In this document: piece after piece, positions 37,977-51,400 of the stretch
Position numbering within the stretch: the stretch's first letter is position 1
Layout: each line of letters begins with the position of its first letter
NCBI RefSeq assembly: GCF_002878395.1
Contig: NC_061122.1
Coordinates: 83,175,455-83,239,454 of the forward strand
Direction: 5' to 3'
Source of the DNA: Capsicum annuum
Taxonomy: Eukaryota > Streptophyta > Magnoliopsida > Solanales > Solanaceae
DNA: 64,000 nucleotides
Made by a program: the position numbers and the translations under genes
The notes under the pieces: generated by a model
What the model saw: only the letters and a program-made list of their open reading frames with translations
Told to the model about the DNA's origin: nothing
Database searches by the model: none

Positions 37977-40341
37977 TAAATCATAGTCAAGCAATTAATG
38001 CACAATCCATAGAATCTGTGTACCATAATTTCCACTGGCTATGTATTTATCTTCGATGGTTAATAGAGCAACAAAAGTCTATTTCTTTCTATGCTATGAA
38101 ATTAAGCTATCACAAAGACTTTGATAGGTTACTAGTACTTTTTCTGTCATTTTGTAATGAATAAAACCAAAATCTGAGTAACTAATCAAATTAAAATTTG
38201 AGGAATGAGGCGACCATAATCCAATATCCCGAGCCCAATGAGATAGTCGATGATTCTTTTGACAGAAGTAAAGTGGGACTCCTTGGGAGCCAACTGAATC
38301 TAGCATATTTTCAAACACTGGACATAATGTATAATTAGCTTATGGTTAATTAGAGTAGTGATCCAATCATTCCTCTGTATGTCTTTTTATCACCATCTTT
38401 TCTGGATACATCTGAGTTAAGATTTGTTGAGGGACTCATCAGAGTTTTGAATGCTTTCAATTTTTCCGTCCCAAACTTTTTAATAAGATCTTTTGTATAT
38501 TTGGTTTGATTGAAAAGGTTCCTTTGGAGTCTGCTTGATTGTAATCCGAGAAAGAATATGAATTCCCCTATGATGCTCATTTTAAATTCTTTTGTCATAA
38601 GATTTGCAAAATTCTCACACAAAGTAATGTTAGGACTCCTAAAAATAATATCATGCACATATATTTGCATGATAAGCAAGCTAGAGTTTAATTTTTGAGT
38701 GAAAAGAGTAGTATCTATTTTACCTCTCTGAAAGTTACTATTTAGCAAAAAAGTACTCAATCTATTATACCAAACTTTTAGAGCTTGTTTGAGATCATAG
38801 AGTGTGTTTAAGAGTTTAAAAATGTCATTTAGATATGAAGCATCTTCAAAGCCATGAGGTTGTTTAACAAAGACCTCTTCATTTATGAAACCATTTAGAA
38901 AAAACTATTAACATCCATTTGATATAATTTAAAATATTTTAAAGCAACAAATACTAAAAAATCCAAATCAATGCAAACCTTCCACGAGAGCAAAGGTTTC
39001 ATCGTATTCAATACCTTTATGTTGGGAGTAGCCTTGGGATACTAGTCTAGCCTTATTTCTAATGACCTTACCTTATTCATTCACTTAATTTCAGCAGACC
39101 CGTCTGGTTCCAACAACTGTGCAATTTTTTGGTCTTTAACCAGATTCCAGACTTGATTTCTTTCAAATTAATCCAGATATTCTTTCATAGCTTTAACCTA
39201 TGATTTCTCTTTAAGTGCCTCATCAACCTTTTCAGGTTTAATCGGAGACACAAGTGCCACTGATGCTTGTATTTAATCAAGCTCTTATTTGTGTCTAATC
39301 ATTTGGATTTCCAATTATAAACTCATTTAGAAAGCTTACACTATATCTCCATTCCCTTGGAACATTAGTTTTTTATAATTCGATAGTAGGAGATAACTTT
39401 GCTTGACCCATAGTCGACTCAGACTTGAATGACTTAGGTCTTATCTTAGGAAGTGTTATGCTGAGTATGATTTACCTATTCTTCATCAAAACTCAATATC
39501 TTAGAAATGGGATTAGATTTATCAAATACTATATGCATAGATTCTTTAATACAAAATGTTTTTTTTATTATAAGCTTTACAGGCATGATTGGTGGGAGAG
39601 TAACCCAAAAAAATACATTTGTCAATTTGTGGATCAAACTTTCCCAAGTTAGTCTTACCATTGTTGTGGATGAAATATTTTCATCCAAAAGAATAAAAGT
39701 AGCAGATGTTAGGATTTTTTTTCCTCTACATAATTTGTAAGGTGTCTTATTAAGCATTGGTATGATGATACACCTATTGAGAATATGATACTCAGTGCTT
39801 ACTACCTCTTCCCAGAAGTGATCAGGTAAGTTTTGTTCTAAGAGCATGATTTTGAAGTTCTATTAGAGGAATCTATTTTTTTTATTTGACCACGGCATTC
39901 TATTGAGGAGATCGAGGGAAGAACAAGTTTCAAGAATAACCATTTTGAGCACAATAATCCTTAAAAGCTTTATTTTCAAATTCGCTTTCATGATTACTAT
40001 GAACATACGTGATAAAGTGCCCTACTTCTCTTTGTACTTTTTCACAAAAGATCTCAAAATTAGTGAATGCTTCATACTTGTGAGCAAGAAATATTACCTA
40101 GGTAAAATGAGAGTAATCTCAACTATGACAAATACATACCTTTTCTCACTAATGTTTGTGATTGTCGTAGGGCCAAATATATCAATGTGGATTCTTTGAA
40201 GGGGGATTGATAGTACTTACAATGTCTTTGACTTTAAAATATATTTGAGACTATTTACAAAGTTGGGAAGCATCACAGATGTGATCCTTTTCAAACTTCA
40301 ATTTTGGCTAACCTTTCACTAATTCAAGTTTAGAAAGTTTT

Positions 40342-42465
40342 TGTAACACCCTAGATATTTTGCCTCTGAAACTTCTGAGTTTTGAGCTCACTGCCTAGTA
40401 TACAACTGGCACCTCATGAGAAATAAGATGTGGCTGAGATTTGTAGTAAGGGACTCATGACCAAACCAGTAGGGTAGCTTATGTTTTTGTACTGAGTATG
40501 ACTAAGACCCTGGGAACCATAAGGTTTGGTCATGAGTCATAGGGTGTGGCTCATGACCGAACCAATGAAGGTTGCCTTGATTTAATGCCCAGACTATGAG
40601 TCTAGAAAATGACTCATACCCGGTCATCATGAGTAGTGACATGACTCGTAACGATTGGGGACCATATTTCTGCATTTTTAATTGAGGGTACTTTGGTCAT
40701 TTCCCTCTTTCCCCAATCATAACCATCGACAATAAAAGATCCAAAGAGGGTTATTTTCATTATTTATACAATCATAAACTACTCTTAAACTCTCTTTAAT
40801 TCTCCAAGCCAGAACAACTAGGGTTCTCAAGGGATTGAGCATCTAAGGGTCAATTTGTGTGGTTTCTTCTCCAAATCTTGATATTCTCATGCATGTATCT
40901 CTTTCATAAAACTTGTTTTATTAAAATCATGTGGTTAACATTATTATCCATGTGATTTAATTGTTGATTTGGAAATTGGTTTGAGGGCTTTTGAGTACTC
41001 ATGATTGAATTATTTTTCCCATGGCTTTTGTGAATCATCTATGTTTTGAATTGATGGATTTTTAATCAATTGGGTGAATGGGCATGGTAAATAGAAATTG
41101 GGGGTCATGTATTCCCCAAATTAATTTGATAAACTTATGGGGTTCATGGATTCCCCCAGCTTTATGAATTTTGGTAATTGAATTTGTAATGACCTCAACC
41201 CAACCTTATAAAATTGGCTTTGAAGCATAGATATATATATATATTGAAATCTAATTTGAAACTTACATAAAAGGCTAATAAAATACAAATGTCTTTGAAA
41301 GGCTATTATGTCCATGACTTGATTTAAAATTGAACCTTAGGGCTCGTGGATTCCCCTAAGTTAGTGAATAATTGGACCATGGGATTCATGAACTCCCCCA
41401 AGTTAATGTATAATTAGACCATGGGGGTTTTAGATTCCCCTAAGTTGATGTTCAATGAAAATGGCATAATGATATTAGCTTCCAAGCTTAATTAGTATGA
41501 CGATACCAACGGTATATTCCTTACTGGGTGGCCTTTGGTTTAATAAATGGAAATGTGTAAATATCTTAATTGGTCTTAAAGGGGGTTTTCTAGATAATCT
41601 ATAAAGGTGGACGTCCTGAGGGACAGATATTGGAAACCCATATTTATTGGAATGAGGATTGATCTAAATAATCGTGTACTTGAGACACACTTTATATATT
41701 TGTATCCTGGATTAGCAACTACCCGACCTTCCTCATTACCCTAATTTGTATGGTTAATATTTACTGGAACCCTTTCAGCAGGGTGATAGCTGGACCCATA
41801 TAGCCCGTGGGTATAGATAACGATTTGAGTTACACAGTCCAGGTTAATATTTGAATTATCAGGGTAAACCTTATTTTGTATCCCAGTATATTATATATTT
41901 ATATATATATATATATGATTGTGTGTATATGGATTTGGAATAATTTTAGATTGATTGATCATGACATTATTTTATCCCTTCCCTGAGTTACATATTAGCG
42001 CTCACCCTGCTAACCATTCTTGGGTATTGTATCCCTACGCGATGCAGGGTCTAAAAACACTTCTATTTCATTGAGTAGTGGTAGGTAATTTCTAGATTAT
42101 CTGTGAATCAGCTTTGAAGTGGTGGGAATCCATTCTCCGAAAGGCCCTTATTTTATGGTCTTATCTTTATTTATGTCTTAGACAATTTCGGTAGGTTTTT
42201 GGCTATGGTCGGGGGCATGTACCAACTTAGGTTGATGTTTGATTTCTTAGAGGTTTTTGTGCCTAAAGTATGGATAGATCTTTCTGGTTATTGATTTTCC
42301 TTTCTTGTTATATGTTCGAAACTCATCTTTATCTTTTTATATATTCGAAACTCATCTGCTGCTAGTTATATTATGTTTTAGTTGGCTAGGCTAATAGGAG
42401 AGGTCTTGGGTCCTTGGCGGACTTGAGATACCCATCATAACTAGGCCCTGGTTTGGGTCTTGATA
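40342..42465 (+). mobile_element. Solo LTR D, gypsy F/H family
   Basis: It starts TGTAACACCC and ends GGTTTGGGTCTTGATA, 2,124 bp, flanked by GTTTT (40,337-40,341) and GTTTC (42,466-42,470). It splits the integrase of S. Five GGGG...TTCCCC motifs lie at 41,101-41,440, and a TA-rich run at about 41,890-41,918. Confidence 0.85.
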
Positions 42466-43069
42466 GTTTCTCAATGGCATGCATGCGAGCATGCCCAAGT
42501 TTTTTGTGTCACCAGGTGTCATTAGTTTGCATAGTAAGACATGTTCAAGTTGCAAAATTAGGATTGTTTAGAACATAAATATTATTGACATGATTACCAA
42601 TAAAAGTGATATTTCCTTTTTCATGCTTCATGAAGTTATTTTCATATTTGAAGGATACTCCGAATCCAGCATCACATGGATGGTTGATACTCAAAAGATT
42701 GTGTTTAAGACCATCGATGAGATACACTTCAATAAGTTCATAGGAGGAGATGAGCTTCACATAGCCAACTCCTATGACTTCTCATTTGGCATTATCACCA
42801 AATCTGACTGATCCACCTTCTAATTTCTTTAGAGAGCAAAAGTTTTCTTTTAATCTAGTCATGTAACTGGAACATCCACTATCTATAACCCACATTCTTT
42901 TCTTGTAGTTTTTGCGGTCATGTTCCTGTAAAATAGGGAAATTAATTTTGTGTAGGTACCTAAGTGGTCTTGGTTCCTTGAGGGTTAAATGTACATACTT
43001 TGTGCCTTCAAATCCACACTCCTTTAGATTATTATCTGTAGTTGTGAGATTTTTGCCCCCTTTTTCCAC
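42466..43069 (-). pseudogene. S protease and integrase N-terminal region
   Basis: The 95-codon frame at 42,782-43,069 contains WVIDSGCSSYMT, the copia aspartic protease signature, followed by the SVRFGDNAK segment that typically comes downstream. The next frame (42,545-42,760) reads VYLIDGLKHNLLSI, the segment between protease and integrase. A frameshift separates the two, and solo LTR D cuts the integrase at 42,466. Confidence 0.85.
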
Positions 43070-44488
43070 AGGTGTAGGAGACTAGTCCATGAAAAGAGAA
43101 GGAGGTTCTAGCAAAATTGTAAAAGTCTGATGAAGAAGTGGATTTAGTGTTAACAAAATTTGATTTGATAGAACTACGACTTGGTGATTTTCTAATGTTG
43201 TTTATTTCATTTTCATATCATTAAGTTCTTCTTAAAGAAAATCGAATTTCAATTTGACTTGCTTCAAGTTCTATTTGCCATTTCCTTCTTTCTTCTTCAA
43301 GCTTTCGTTTTAACGGAGCTCGCCAATTTTTATTTTCTTGAGCAATTTTATTATATTCATCAATGATTTTTTGAACCTCATCAGTAATCATATCAAGATC
43401 TGACTTAAGGAGATTACAGTTATCATAGTTAAAAGGTCTTATCGTGCTTGATTCGTCTATTGCCATGAAATACATATTTGTTGTTTCTGAGTCATCTTTA
43501 GTCTTAACTCCATCACTCAATCTCCAAAGTTCTCTTCTTCTTAATTATATACAGTTTTGTTTGGTATGACTTGATTTGCCGTAATAATAGCAATATTTTT
43601 TATAAATTCATTATTTTTGTAACCTTGAGGTCTCTGATACCTTTGTCTTCAAATTTTTCTTACTCCACAATTTATAAGAGTCATGCCTTCATTATTATGT
43701 TCTTTTCTGTGCTCTTATTCTCCCCCAAGGTTACGACATTAAAGGCTACAAGCTTTTTGTTCTCTTCATTATTGTACCTGTTTATGTTATGTAGTTCATA
43801 AGCAATAAGGTTACTTCATAGTTCATCATAGGTCATGCTATTGAGATCCCCATCTTCTACAATGGAAGCTTAGGTTTTCCATACTTTTGGGAGACTCCTT
43901 ACAAGCTTCTTGACCTGAAGGTTATTTGAGTAAATCATCCCTAGAGATTTCAGCTCACAAACAACTTTGTTGAATTGTCACAAACATTGATTCCACTCCT
44001 TCATTTTATTCCATTTTAAATAGCTCGTACTCATTGACTAAAGCACTGATCCTTGCTTTCTTCACTTTGGTAGTACCTTCGTAGGTAACTTCCAGTTTGT
44101 CCAACATTTCTTTGGCTATTTTGCAAGATGATATCTTATCATACTCTGCTTTGCTAACTGTACAGTAAAGTGGACTTATAGCTCTTGCGTTAGTTTCAAT
44201 TATATATTATTGTTCTTTGGTGATTTAAATATTTTCAAAATCATCCAAGTCAAGTTTTCTTGATTCTTTTTACTTCTATTGTTCCTTATCCTTGAACCTC
44301 GATATAGTTTTTTGTCCCTTCTTGATGTCCATCCAAGCTTTAAAGTCATTTAATTGTATAAAAATTTTGAATCTATTCTTCCAAGATGAGTAGTGTTGTC
44401 CATTAAAGTATAGTGGTTGTATTGATGAGTGCCCGTCTTGAAGAAGTGTTCTTGGAATTTGGTAGTTGGACATTTGATCTTTACTCAT
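43070..44488 (-). pseudogene. S gag
   Basis: The ATG at 44,488 is the first after the PBS and opens a 70-codon frame with PLYFNGQHYSSWKNRFKIF...DFKAWM, the hallmark N-terminal block of SIRE-type copia gag. After stops the C-terminal part (43,221-43,520) has a charged helical stretch (EVQKIIDEYNKIAQENKNW). The CCHC zinc knuckle was not recognised. The product would be the capsid-forming protein. Confidence 0.75.
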
Positions 44489-44518
44489 GTGTGGTTAAGC
44501 AATACTTAATAATAAGAC

Positions 44519-44531
44519 CTTCTCTTATACC
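44519..44531 (-). promoter_or_regulatory. Primer-binding site of S
   Basis: The minus strand just inside the 5' LTR reads TGGTATAAGAGAA, a mutated TGGTATCAGAGC. Confidence 0.65.
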
Positions 44532-44534
44532 AGT

Positions 44535-45491
44535 TGAAATTCAAGAGAGGGGGGTGAATTGAAATCTTTTTCTGAGTCGACTGATTAGTCTTAACAATCA
44601 ACTCACTTACAGGTTAGTATACTCAATAAAATAGAATAAAAACAAAAGTGTAAATAAAAGAATAAGGAAGAACACATAAATTTATACTGGTTCAAATCAC
44701 CAATGTGGTTCCTACTCTAGTCCCCTTGGGTTTTAAGGGTTTCCTTTAGAGATTTTACATTGAGAATGGAGCTACAGTAGTTTGAAAAATTTTTGAATCT
44801 TAGTCTGTTATTCAGATCTTGTGACACAACCTCAATTCCTATAACTAAACTGACTCTAATTTTTTTGTAACTATTGTAAGTATAAGTCAAAGATTATAAG
44901 GCTTGGTAAAGACTTAAAGAAGAGACAGATGGATATTTTTAGGTGAAGTTGTGTGAGAAGTCCTCTGTCTTCAGTCTTCATTTTATAGTCTTCACCTCCT
45001 ACAGCTTTTTTGCTCCAAAAGGAAAACCCAAGGGATTTCTTCTCAATCAAAGATTTGTACTGATTCTTTGATTGAAGATTCATATCATATAGTACATCCA
45101 TATAAGATATGTCCATACGCATGATGTGATCTTTCTTTCTAGAATATTGAATCACATCCATATTAAATATGTTCGTGTAGGAGATATGATCTTCCTTCCT
45201 TTCGAAGCTTCGTGTGAAATATGCTTTCCATAACTATTTCTCCATGATTATGCACTTCCTTCTTTTCACAACTTAATGTGAAATCTTCTTTCCATAATCT
45301 TTGCTCTGTGATTGTTGACTCCTTTAAGTTAGGGATCTCTTGAGATCTCCCCGTGATGCTATTTCAATTATAGCTTCAGGATGATATTTCTATGAAATCC
45401 TTGCCTTGATCTCATCCTTAGTGTGACTTGTATATTTTCTTTATTAGTTTGTCATTATTAAAGCATATTTTACTAATACAGGAGGCTAACA
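44535..45491 (-). repeat. 5' LTR of S
   Basis: Intact 957-bp LTR from TGTTAGCC (at 45,491 on the minus strand) to GAATTTCA (44,535). It matches the split LTR at 24,291-27,488 along its length. Confidence 0.85.
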
Positions 45492-46074
45492 ATGCAAAGT
45501 TCATCGATAAAGCGATGTTAATTGGTGAATCCATGACCGAGAGAGAAGAAAGGGATGATTTGAGGATGAATCCATGATTCAGTAGAAGACTAAGAAGCTT
45601 TGAATAAAATACGGGTCCAGGACAAGCAGAAAAAAGCCATCAAAATATCCTTAAAGTCAAGTCACAGTCCTTTGAAAACATAGATGTTAAAATACTAGAT
45701 GTGCAACGTTTGTCCCGTGGCTGCAAGTTCATCAGATAGAAGTTTGTCTTTCTGTAGATATTGTGTGATTGTAAGATCATTTTGTACCAAATTTTATGGT
45801 TGCATATGTAAATTGAACATCTGAGTAATCAATGAAGAAGATAAAGTCATTGTGAGGTTATCCCAAACTGCTTTCCATGTATTCAATCCAATTGTGATCT
45901 GGAGACTCTTCAGAGTGAGACAAGATCAGAAAATTCATGATAAGTTGATCTTTTGGTATACAACATGCATAATCTGAATTTGGCTTGGATAGGTCCGAGC
46001 CTTCGATGGTGAGACTCGGACTCGGTGTGGATAAATTTTGATGCACCGATAAAGCCAGGAAGATTTTGCCTGCA
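45492..46074 (-). pseudogene. J gag, middle part
   Basis: In minus-strand frames the block SKPNSDYACC...KDQLIMNFLILSHSEES (about 45,895-45,990) matches the N-terminal half of RE1/Ale-type copia gag, where the family has NP.Y..W...D..L...IL.S.S. It continues with shifts to 45,492, where S interrupts, and resumes at 24,290. An upstream NLPGFIGASKFIHTES segment (46,000-46,065) fits the preceding gag block. Confidence 0.6.
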
Positions 46075-46154
46075 AAGAGATGGTACTAGCAGAAAAAGAA
46101 TAGTCCGGTGCACTAAGCTCCCGCTATGCGCAAGGTCCAAGGAAGAGATGGTAC
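46075..46154. mobile_element. 52-bp SINE fragment with 16-bp target duplication
   Basis: The insert 46,091-46,142 contains AGTCCGGTGCACTAAGCTCC and CGCTATGCGC, a Solanaceae SINE core. It is flanked by AAGAGATGGTACTAGC at 46,075-46,090 and by the same 16 bases at 46,143-46,154 plus 52,251-52,254, the right copy being split by K. Confidence 0.75.
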
Positions 46155-46644
46155 TATAAATTTCTATGGCCCACATAATTAATTTATTTATTGGTTTAAT
46201 AATAATTAAATAAGTTAAATCCTTAATCTATATGGAAAGTTACCTAGTAGGATAATTTCTGACTCCTAGTAGGATTGTATCCATAATTACTAACTCCTAG
46301 TAGGATAATGATTGTATCCACCAATCACGTTGATGGAATGTGAAAACATAACTTATTATTTCCATTATAAAAGGAGTCCTCTCTCTGCCAAAAGAAGAAT
46401 AAGCTCCATCATAATTATTCTGAAAGTAAGATAAAGAGAGAAACAATTCAGTGCTTCTGCTATTACGCTTTTGCTTTTGCTAAAATCATGGAGAATTTCG
46501 GTAAGTAATTCTTTATTGAATTACTGTTATTATGTGTATGTGAAAATCATTAAGTTTAACGTTCCTGAATAATACAAAGGATTATGGATAGGATTGTTTA
46601 TGTATAAGATTATTTAAGTTTATATAATCCATTTTATGCTTACA
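46155..46644 (+). repeat. 5' LTR of K
   Basis: It starts TATAAATTTC (the 3' copy has TGTAAATTTC) and ends ATGCTTACA. A TATA box TATAAAAGG lies at 46,366-46,374 in the promoter region, followed by a CTCTCTCTGCC stretch. Confidence 0.92.
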
Positions 46645-46645
46645 T

Positions 46646-46661
46646 GTGATATCAGAGACTG
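46646..46661 (+). promoter_or_regulatory. Primer-binding site of K
   Basis: GTGATATCAGAGACTG, one base after the LTR, corresponds to TGGTATCAGAGC with substitutions. Confidence 0.7.
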
Positions 46662-47346
46662 GCTTTTGGAACAAGTGATTTTCCATTAAAATTAATGTTT
46701 CTCCAGATCTTGTGAATTTTAATTATGTTTTTTAGAAATTTCACAATTATTGAATAACGAAATTTGAAATATTGATATTATTATAATTGATTCTATTTAA
46801 AATAACATGAGTTTAATCTTTGTTATTTTAAATATTAAAGAAACAACTCTTTGTTGTTAGAACGTTGTAGTATGAAATAATAAAATTTATTGTTTCTTAA
46901 TATAACTTGGAATCATATATGTAAGATTTGTTAATCACCAAAGTGGTCGAATCTTTATGAAATTAATTCCAAAATAAACGTTAAAGTTTAAATTAATTAC
47001 ACATTAATCTTGATGCTTATAATTGATCTAATAATTATGGGTAAATTAAATTTTTGGTCATAAGACATTTGTGGATCACCTACAGGTTGATTGTTTGTTC
47101 ATATGACAAATAAATATTAAACAGATAATTTTGATGTATTGTTAGTTTTATTTATTTATCCAAAGATGATAAATATTATTAATTGATGCATTAAATATTA
47201 TCGTTTTATGTTAAATATATTTTAAGCATCATTATATTTAAAGTTGTATTTTGATGTTCCTCCCAAAGGAGAATATCAATATACATTTAAGTTATTTCTG
47301 AATTTGATAATGTGTTTAAACTCGTAACTCAAAGTATTAACAAATG

Positions 47347-50300
47347 AGCATGTTCTATTTCAACACTTGGCCTTCATTCGCACTCTGCCTCTGTTACGAC
47401 TTTTAATGGACTTAACTTTTCAGATTGGTGCAAACAGATCAAATTCCATCTTGGGGTTTTACATCTTGATGTTGCACTTTACTCTGAAAAGCCAACTGTT
47501 ATTACTGAAGCTAGCAGTGATGAAGAAAAGTCCTATTATAAACACTGGGATCGGTCTAACAGATTGGCTTAATGTTTATGCAAATAAATATTGCGGGCAA
47601 CATTAAGACTACTCTTCCCAAAACTAAAAGTGTGAAAAAACTTTTGAAACTTGTGGAAGAGTCTTCCCAAACTACTGATAAGTCTCTTGCTGGGACCCTA
47701 ATGGGTACTTTGACCACTATGAAGTTTGATGGTTCATGTACTATGCATGAGCATGTCATTGAAATGACAAATATAGCAGTAAGACTTAAGTCATTGGGAA
47801 TGGAAGTGGAACAAAATTTCCTTGTGCAGTTCATTATCAAATCATTATCGTCTGAGTATAGTCCTTTCTAAATGAACTACACCACCATGAAAGATAAATG
47901 AAACGTGAATGAATTGCATGGTATGCTGGTTCAAGAGGAAACGAGGCTAAAGAATCAAGGAACCCACTCCATTAATTATGTAAATCATCAAGGAGTTGAA
48001 AAGAAAGGAAAGAAGCATGGTAAGGGACAATAGAAGCAACTTAATGTTAATCAGTCCTCATCTCAAGTACATAAGAAAGGAAACAAGAATGGAAAGTGTT
48101 ATTTCTGTGGAAAATCTGGACACTTTAAAAAAGATTGCCTGAAACATAAGGCATGGTTTGAGAAGAAAGGTAAGCCTTGTGCTTTTACATGCCTCGAATC
48201 AAACTTAATTTAAGTTCCTTATAATACTTGGTGGATTGACTCTGGTTGTACTGTTCATATTTCTAATACTATGAAGGGATTCCTTACAATCCAAACCATA
48301 AACAAGAATGAAAGATTTGTTTACATGGGGAATAGAGTGAAGGCTCCAATTGAAGGTGTCAGGACTTATCGTCTTATTCTCGATACTAGACGTCACTTAG
48401 ATTTAGTTGAAACTTTTTATGTTCCTTCTCTTTCAAGAAATTTAGTTTCATTGTCGAAGTTAGATAAGACTGGATGTTCCTTTAATTTTGGTAATGGATG
48501 TTTTAGTTTGTTTAAGAATAATTATCTCATCGGTACTGGTACTTTTTGTGATGATTTATACAAATTAAATCTTGATAATCTATCTGCCGAAATACTCCTA
48601 ACTCTACATAATAATGTTTGAACCAAATAAAGTTTTGTGAATGAACAATCTACTTACTTGTGGCATAAACATTTAGGTCACATATCTAAAGAAAGGCTGG
48701 AAGGATTAATTAAGAATGAAATTCTTCCAGATTTAGATTTTACTGTCCTTAATATTTGTGTTGATTGTATTAAAGGAAAACAAATAAAACACACAAAGAA
48801 AGGAGCCACAAGAAGCACACAGCTTCTTAAAATTATACACACTGATATATGTGGTCCTTTTGATATCACATCTTTCAATAAAGAAAAATATTTTATCACT
48901 TTTATTGATGACTTTTCACGTTATGGATATATCTATTTGTTAAATGAAAAATCTCAAGTGATTAATGCCTTAGAGGTACTTATTGCTGAGGTTGAAAGAC
49001 AACTAGATAGAAAGGTGAAAATAATCAGGTCTGATAGAGATGGTGAATATTATGAAAGATATGATGAAAGTGGACAACACCCAGGTCCATTTTCTAAATT
49101 CCTCAAAAAACGTGGCATATATCTCAATATATAATGCCTGGCACACCACAACAAAATGGTGTGGCAGAAAGGCGTAATCGTACATTAATGGATATGGTTA
49201 GGAGTATGTTAAGTAATTCATATTTACCTCCTTTGTTATAGATATACGCTTTAAGGAATGCCGTTTACTTGCTAAATACGATTCCTAGTAAAACAGTCCC
49301 AAAGACACCTTTTGAACTGTGGACTAGTAGGAAACCTAGTTTGAGGCACCTACATGTTTAGGGTTGCCCGGCAGAAGTTAGAGTTTATAATCCACAAGAA
49401 AAGAAACTGGATTCAAGAACAATCAGTGGTTTCTTCATTGGTTATCCAAAAAAATCAAAGGGGTATAGATTTTACTGTCCTAATCATAGTACGAGAATAG
49501 TTGAAACTAGAAATGCTAGAATCTTTGAGAATAGTGAAGTTAGTGGGAGTGAAGAACCACATAATGTGGAAATTAGAGAAGTTAGAGTACGAATTTATCT
49601 ACCCTGCACTTCTTTTAAATTTGTTGTTCCTGAAGCTGTTGTACAACAAAGTAATCAACAAAAACAATAAATTAATATTCCTAGTAATGAAGTCATAATT
49701 GATGGACCTGTAGTAGATGAACCACAAAAAGTAGCATCAAGAAGATCTCAAAGACAAAGGAGATCTGCTATTTCTGATGATTATTTGGTATATCTACATG
49801 AGTCAGAAACTGACGGGGAATTGATGATGATCCAGTTTCATTTTCACAAGCCATTGAAAGTAATAATTCTGATAAATGGATAAATACTATGAAAGATGAG
49901 TCAAAATCTATGGAACAGAATGAAGTTTGGGACCTTATTGAATTACCCGAAGGTTGCAAAAGAGTTAGGTGTAAATGGGTCTTTAAGACCAAACACGACT
50001 CAACTGGCAACATCAAACGTCACAAAGCCAGACTTGTTGCCAAAGGTTTTACTCAAAAGGATGGCATTGACTTAGAGACGTTTTCACCCGTCTCTAGAAA
50101 AGATTCACTCAGAATTATAATGGCCTTGGTAGCTTATAATGACTTAGAGCTACATCAAATGTATATGAAAACAGCCATTCTGAATAAAAATTTTGAGGAA
50201 GAAGTTTATATGAATCAACCTGAGGGGTTTTCTATTAAAGAAAAGGAACACATGGTCTGTAAAATTAAGAAGTCAATATATGGACTTAAACCAGCTTCTC

Positions 50301-51400
50301 GACAATGGTATCTTAAGTTTAATGAAATTATTATCACCTTTGGATTTCAAGAAAACACTGTTGATCGGTGTATATATCTGAAGGTCAGTGGGAGTAAGTT
50401 TATTATGTTAGTCTTGTATGTTGATGACATCTTACTGGCTATTAATGATCTTGGTTTGTTACATGATACCAAGAAATATCTCTCTAACAACTTTGAAATG
50501 AAAGATATGGGTGAGGCATCCTATGTGATTGGAATAGAAATATTTTGAGATAGATCACAAAGATTGTTGGGATTGTCTCAGAAAATCTATATTAATAAAG
50601 TATTAGAGAGATTTAGAATGAAAAAATGCTCATCAAGCCCCGTTTCAATTCAGAAAGGAGATAAGTTTAGTCTCAATTAATGTCTAAAGAATGACTTGGA
50701 ACGAAAACAAATGAAAAATATTCCTTATGCATCAATAGTTGGGAGTCTTATGTATGCCCAAACATGTACAAGTCCAAACATCATTTTTGCTGTTGGAATG
50801 CTGGGTCGATATCAAAGTAATCCTGGAATGGATCATTGGAAGGCTGCAAAGAAAGTGTTGCGATACCTACAAGGAACGAAAGATCATATGCTCATTTATA
50901 GAAGATCTGATCATTTAGATGTGGTTGGATATTCAGATTCAGATTATGATGGTTGTGTGGATACAAAAAAATCCACATTTGGATATTTGTTTCTATTAGC
51001 TGGAGGAGCAATATCATGGAAGAGTGCGAAGCAATCTGTTATAGCTATATCCACTATGGAAGCTGAGTTTGTGGCATGCTTTGAGGCCACAATCCAGGCT
51101 AATTGGCTATGGAATTTTATTTCAGGACTTGGACTAGTCGACAATATAGCCAGGCCGCTGAAAATTTATTGTGATAATACCGCCGCAGTTTTCTTCTCTA
51201 AGAACGATAAGTATTCAAAAGGTGATAAGCATATAGAATTGAAATACTTTTCGGTTAAAGAAGAAGTCCAGAAACATAAAGTGTCAATTGAACATATTAC
51301 CACTAAGCTTATGATTGCTGATCCTTCGACGAAAGGATTACCGCCCAAAATATTTGCTGAACATGTTGAAAGGATGGGTCTTATTGATAGCAATGAATGA
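47347..51400 (+). pseudogene. Degenerate gag-pol polyprotein of copia K
   Basis: The order is gag (47,347-48,230) with the block TTFNGLNFSDWCKQIKF and a CCHC zinc knuckle CYFCGKSGHFKKDC (48,099-48,140); protease WWIDSGCTVHIS (48,230-48,266); gag-pre-integrase (LWHKHLGHISKERL, 48,658-48,700); integrase core with D, D and the PGTPQQNGVAERRNRT segment (48,840-49,190); RT with intact YVDD (50,417-50,428); and RNase H (50,696-51,400, SDSDYDGCVDTKKS...STMEAEFVA...CDNTAA...DPSTKGL). Stops occur at about 47,871, 48,031, 48,210 and 48,619, and others at 49,240, 49,361, 50,546 and 50,678, with a frameshift near 49,134. Catalytic residues of protease, RT and RNase H are all kept, so few changes silenced it. 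Confidence 0.92.

Larger units (their letters stand above)
36274..42465 (-). pseudogene. S pol: integrase, RT and RNase H remnant
   Basis: Read around solo LTRs E and D: integrase C-terminal half at about 39,476-40,341 (DHFWEEVV...LNRC...TPYKL), RT at 38,350-39,300, where IYVHDIIF has replaced YVDD (38,650-38,661; the first catalytic Asp is His), and RNase H at 37,982-38,330 and 36,274-36,472 (ALLTIEDKYIASGNY, then MCDNTSAISLSKY and FANIFTKPF). The RNase H gene is split by solo LTR E and then ends at H. Many stops are present. Confidence 0.75.
24291..45491 (-). mobile_element. SIRE/Maximus-like Ty1/copia element S
   Basis: LTRs at 44,535-45,491 (5', 957 bp) and 24,291-27,488 (3', about 930 bp without insert B) share TGTTAGCC starts and GAATTTCA-like ends. 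A PBS, gag, protease, integrase, RT and RNase H follow in copia order on the minus strand, and a third ORF region lies before the 3' LTR. Four insertions (B, H, E, D) bring it to 21.2 kb. The long gag, the order and the extra 3' ORF suggest the SIRE/Maximus lineage. Flanks carry ATGCA on the right and TTGCACA on the left, so the target duplication is not clean. Confidence 0.8.

Noticed and set aside
45858..46176. Two overlapping minus-strand frames as a host gene
   Set aside because: The translated blocks match copia gag and rejoin to J on both sides, so they are parts of a retroelement.
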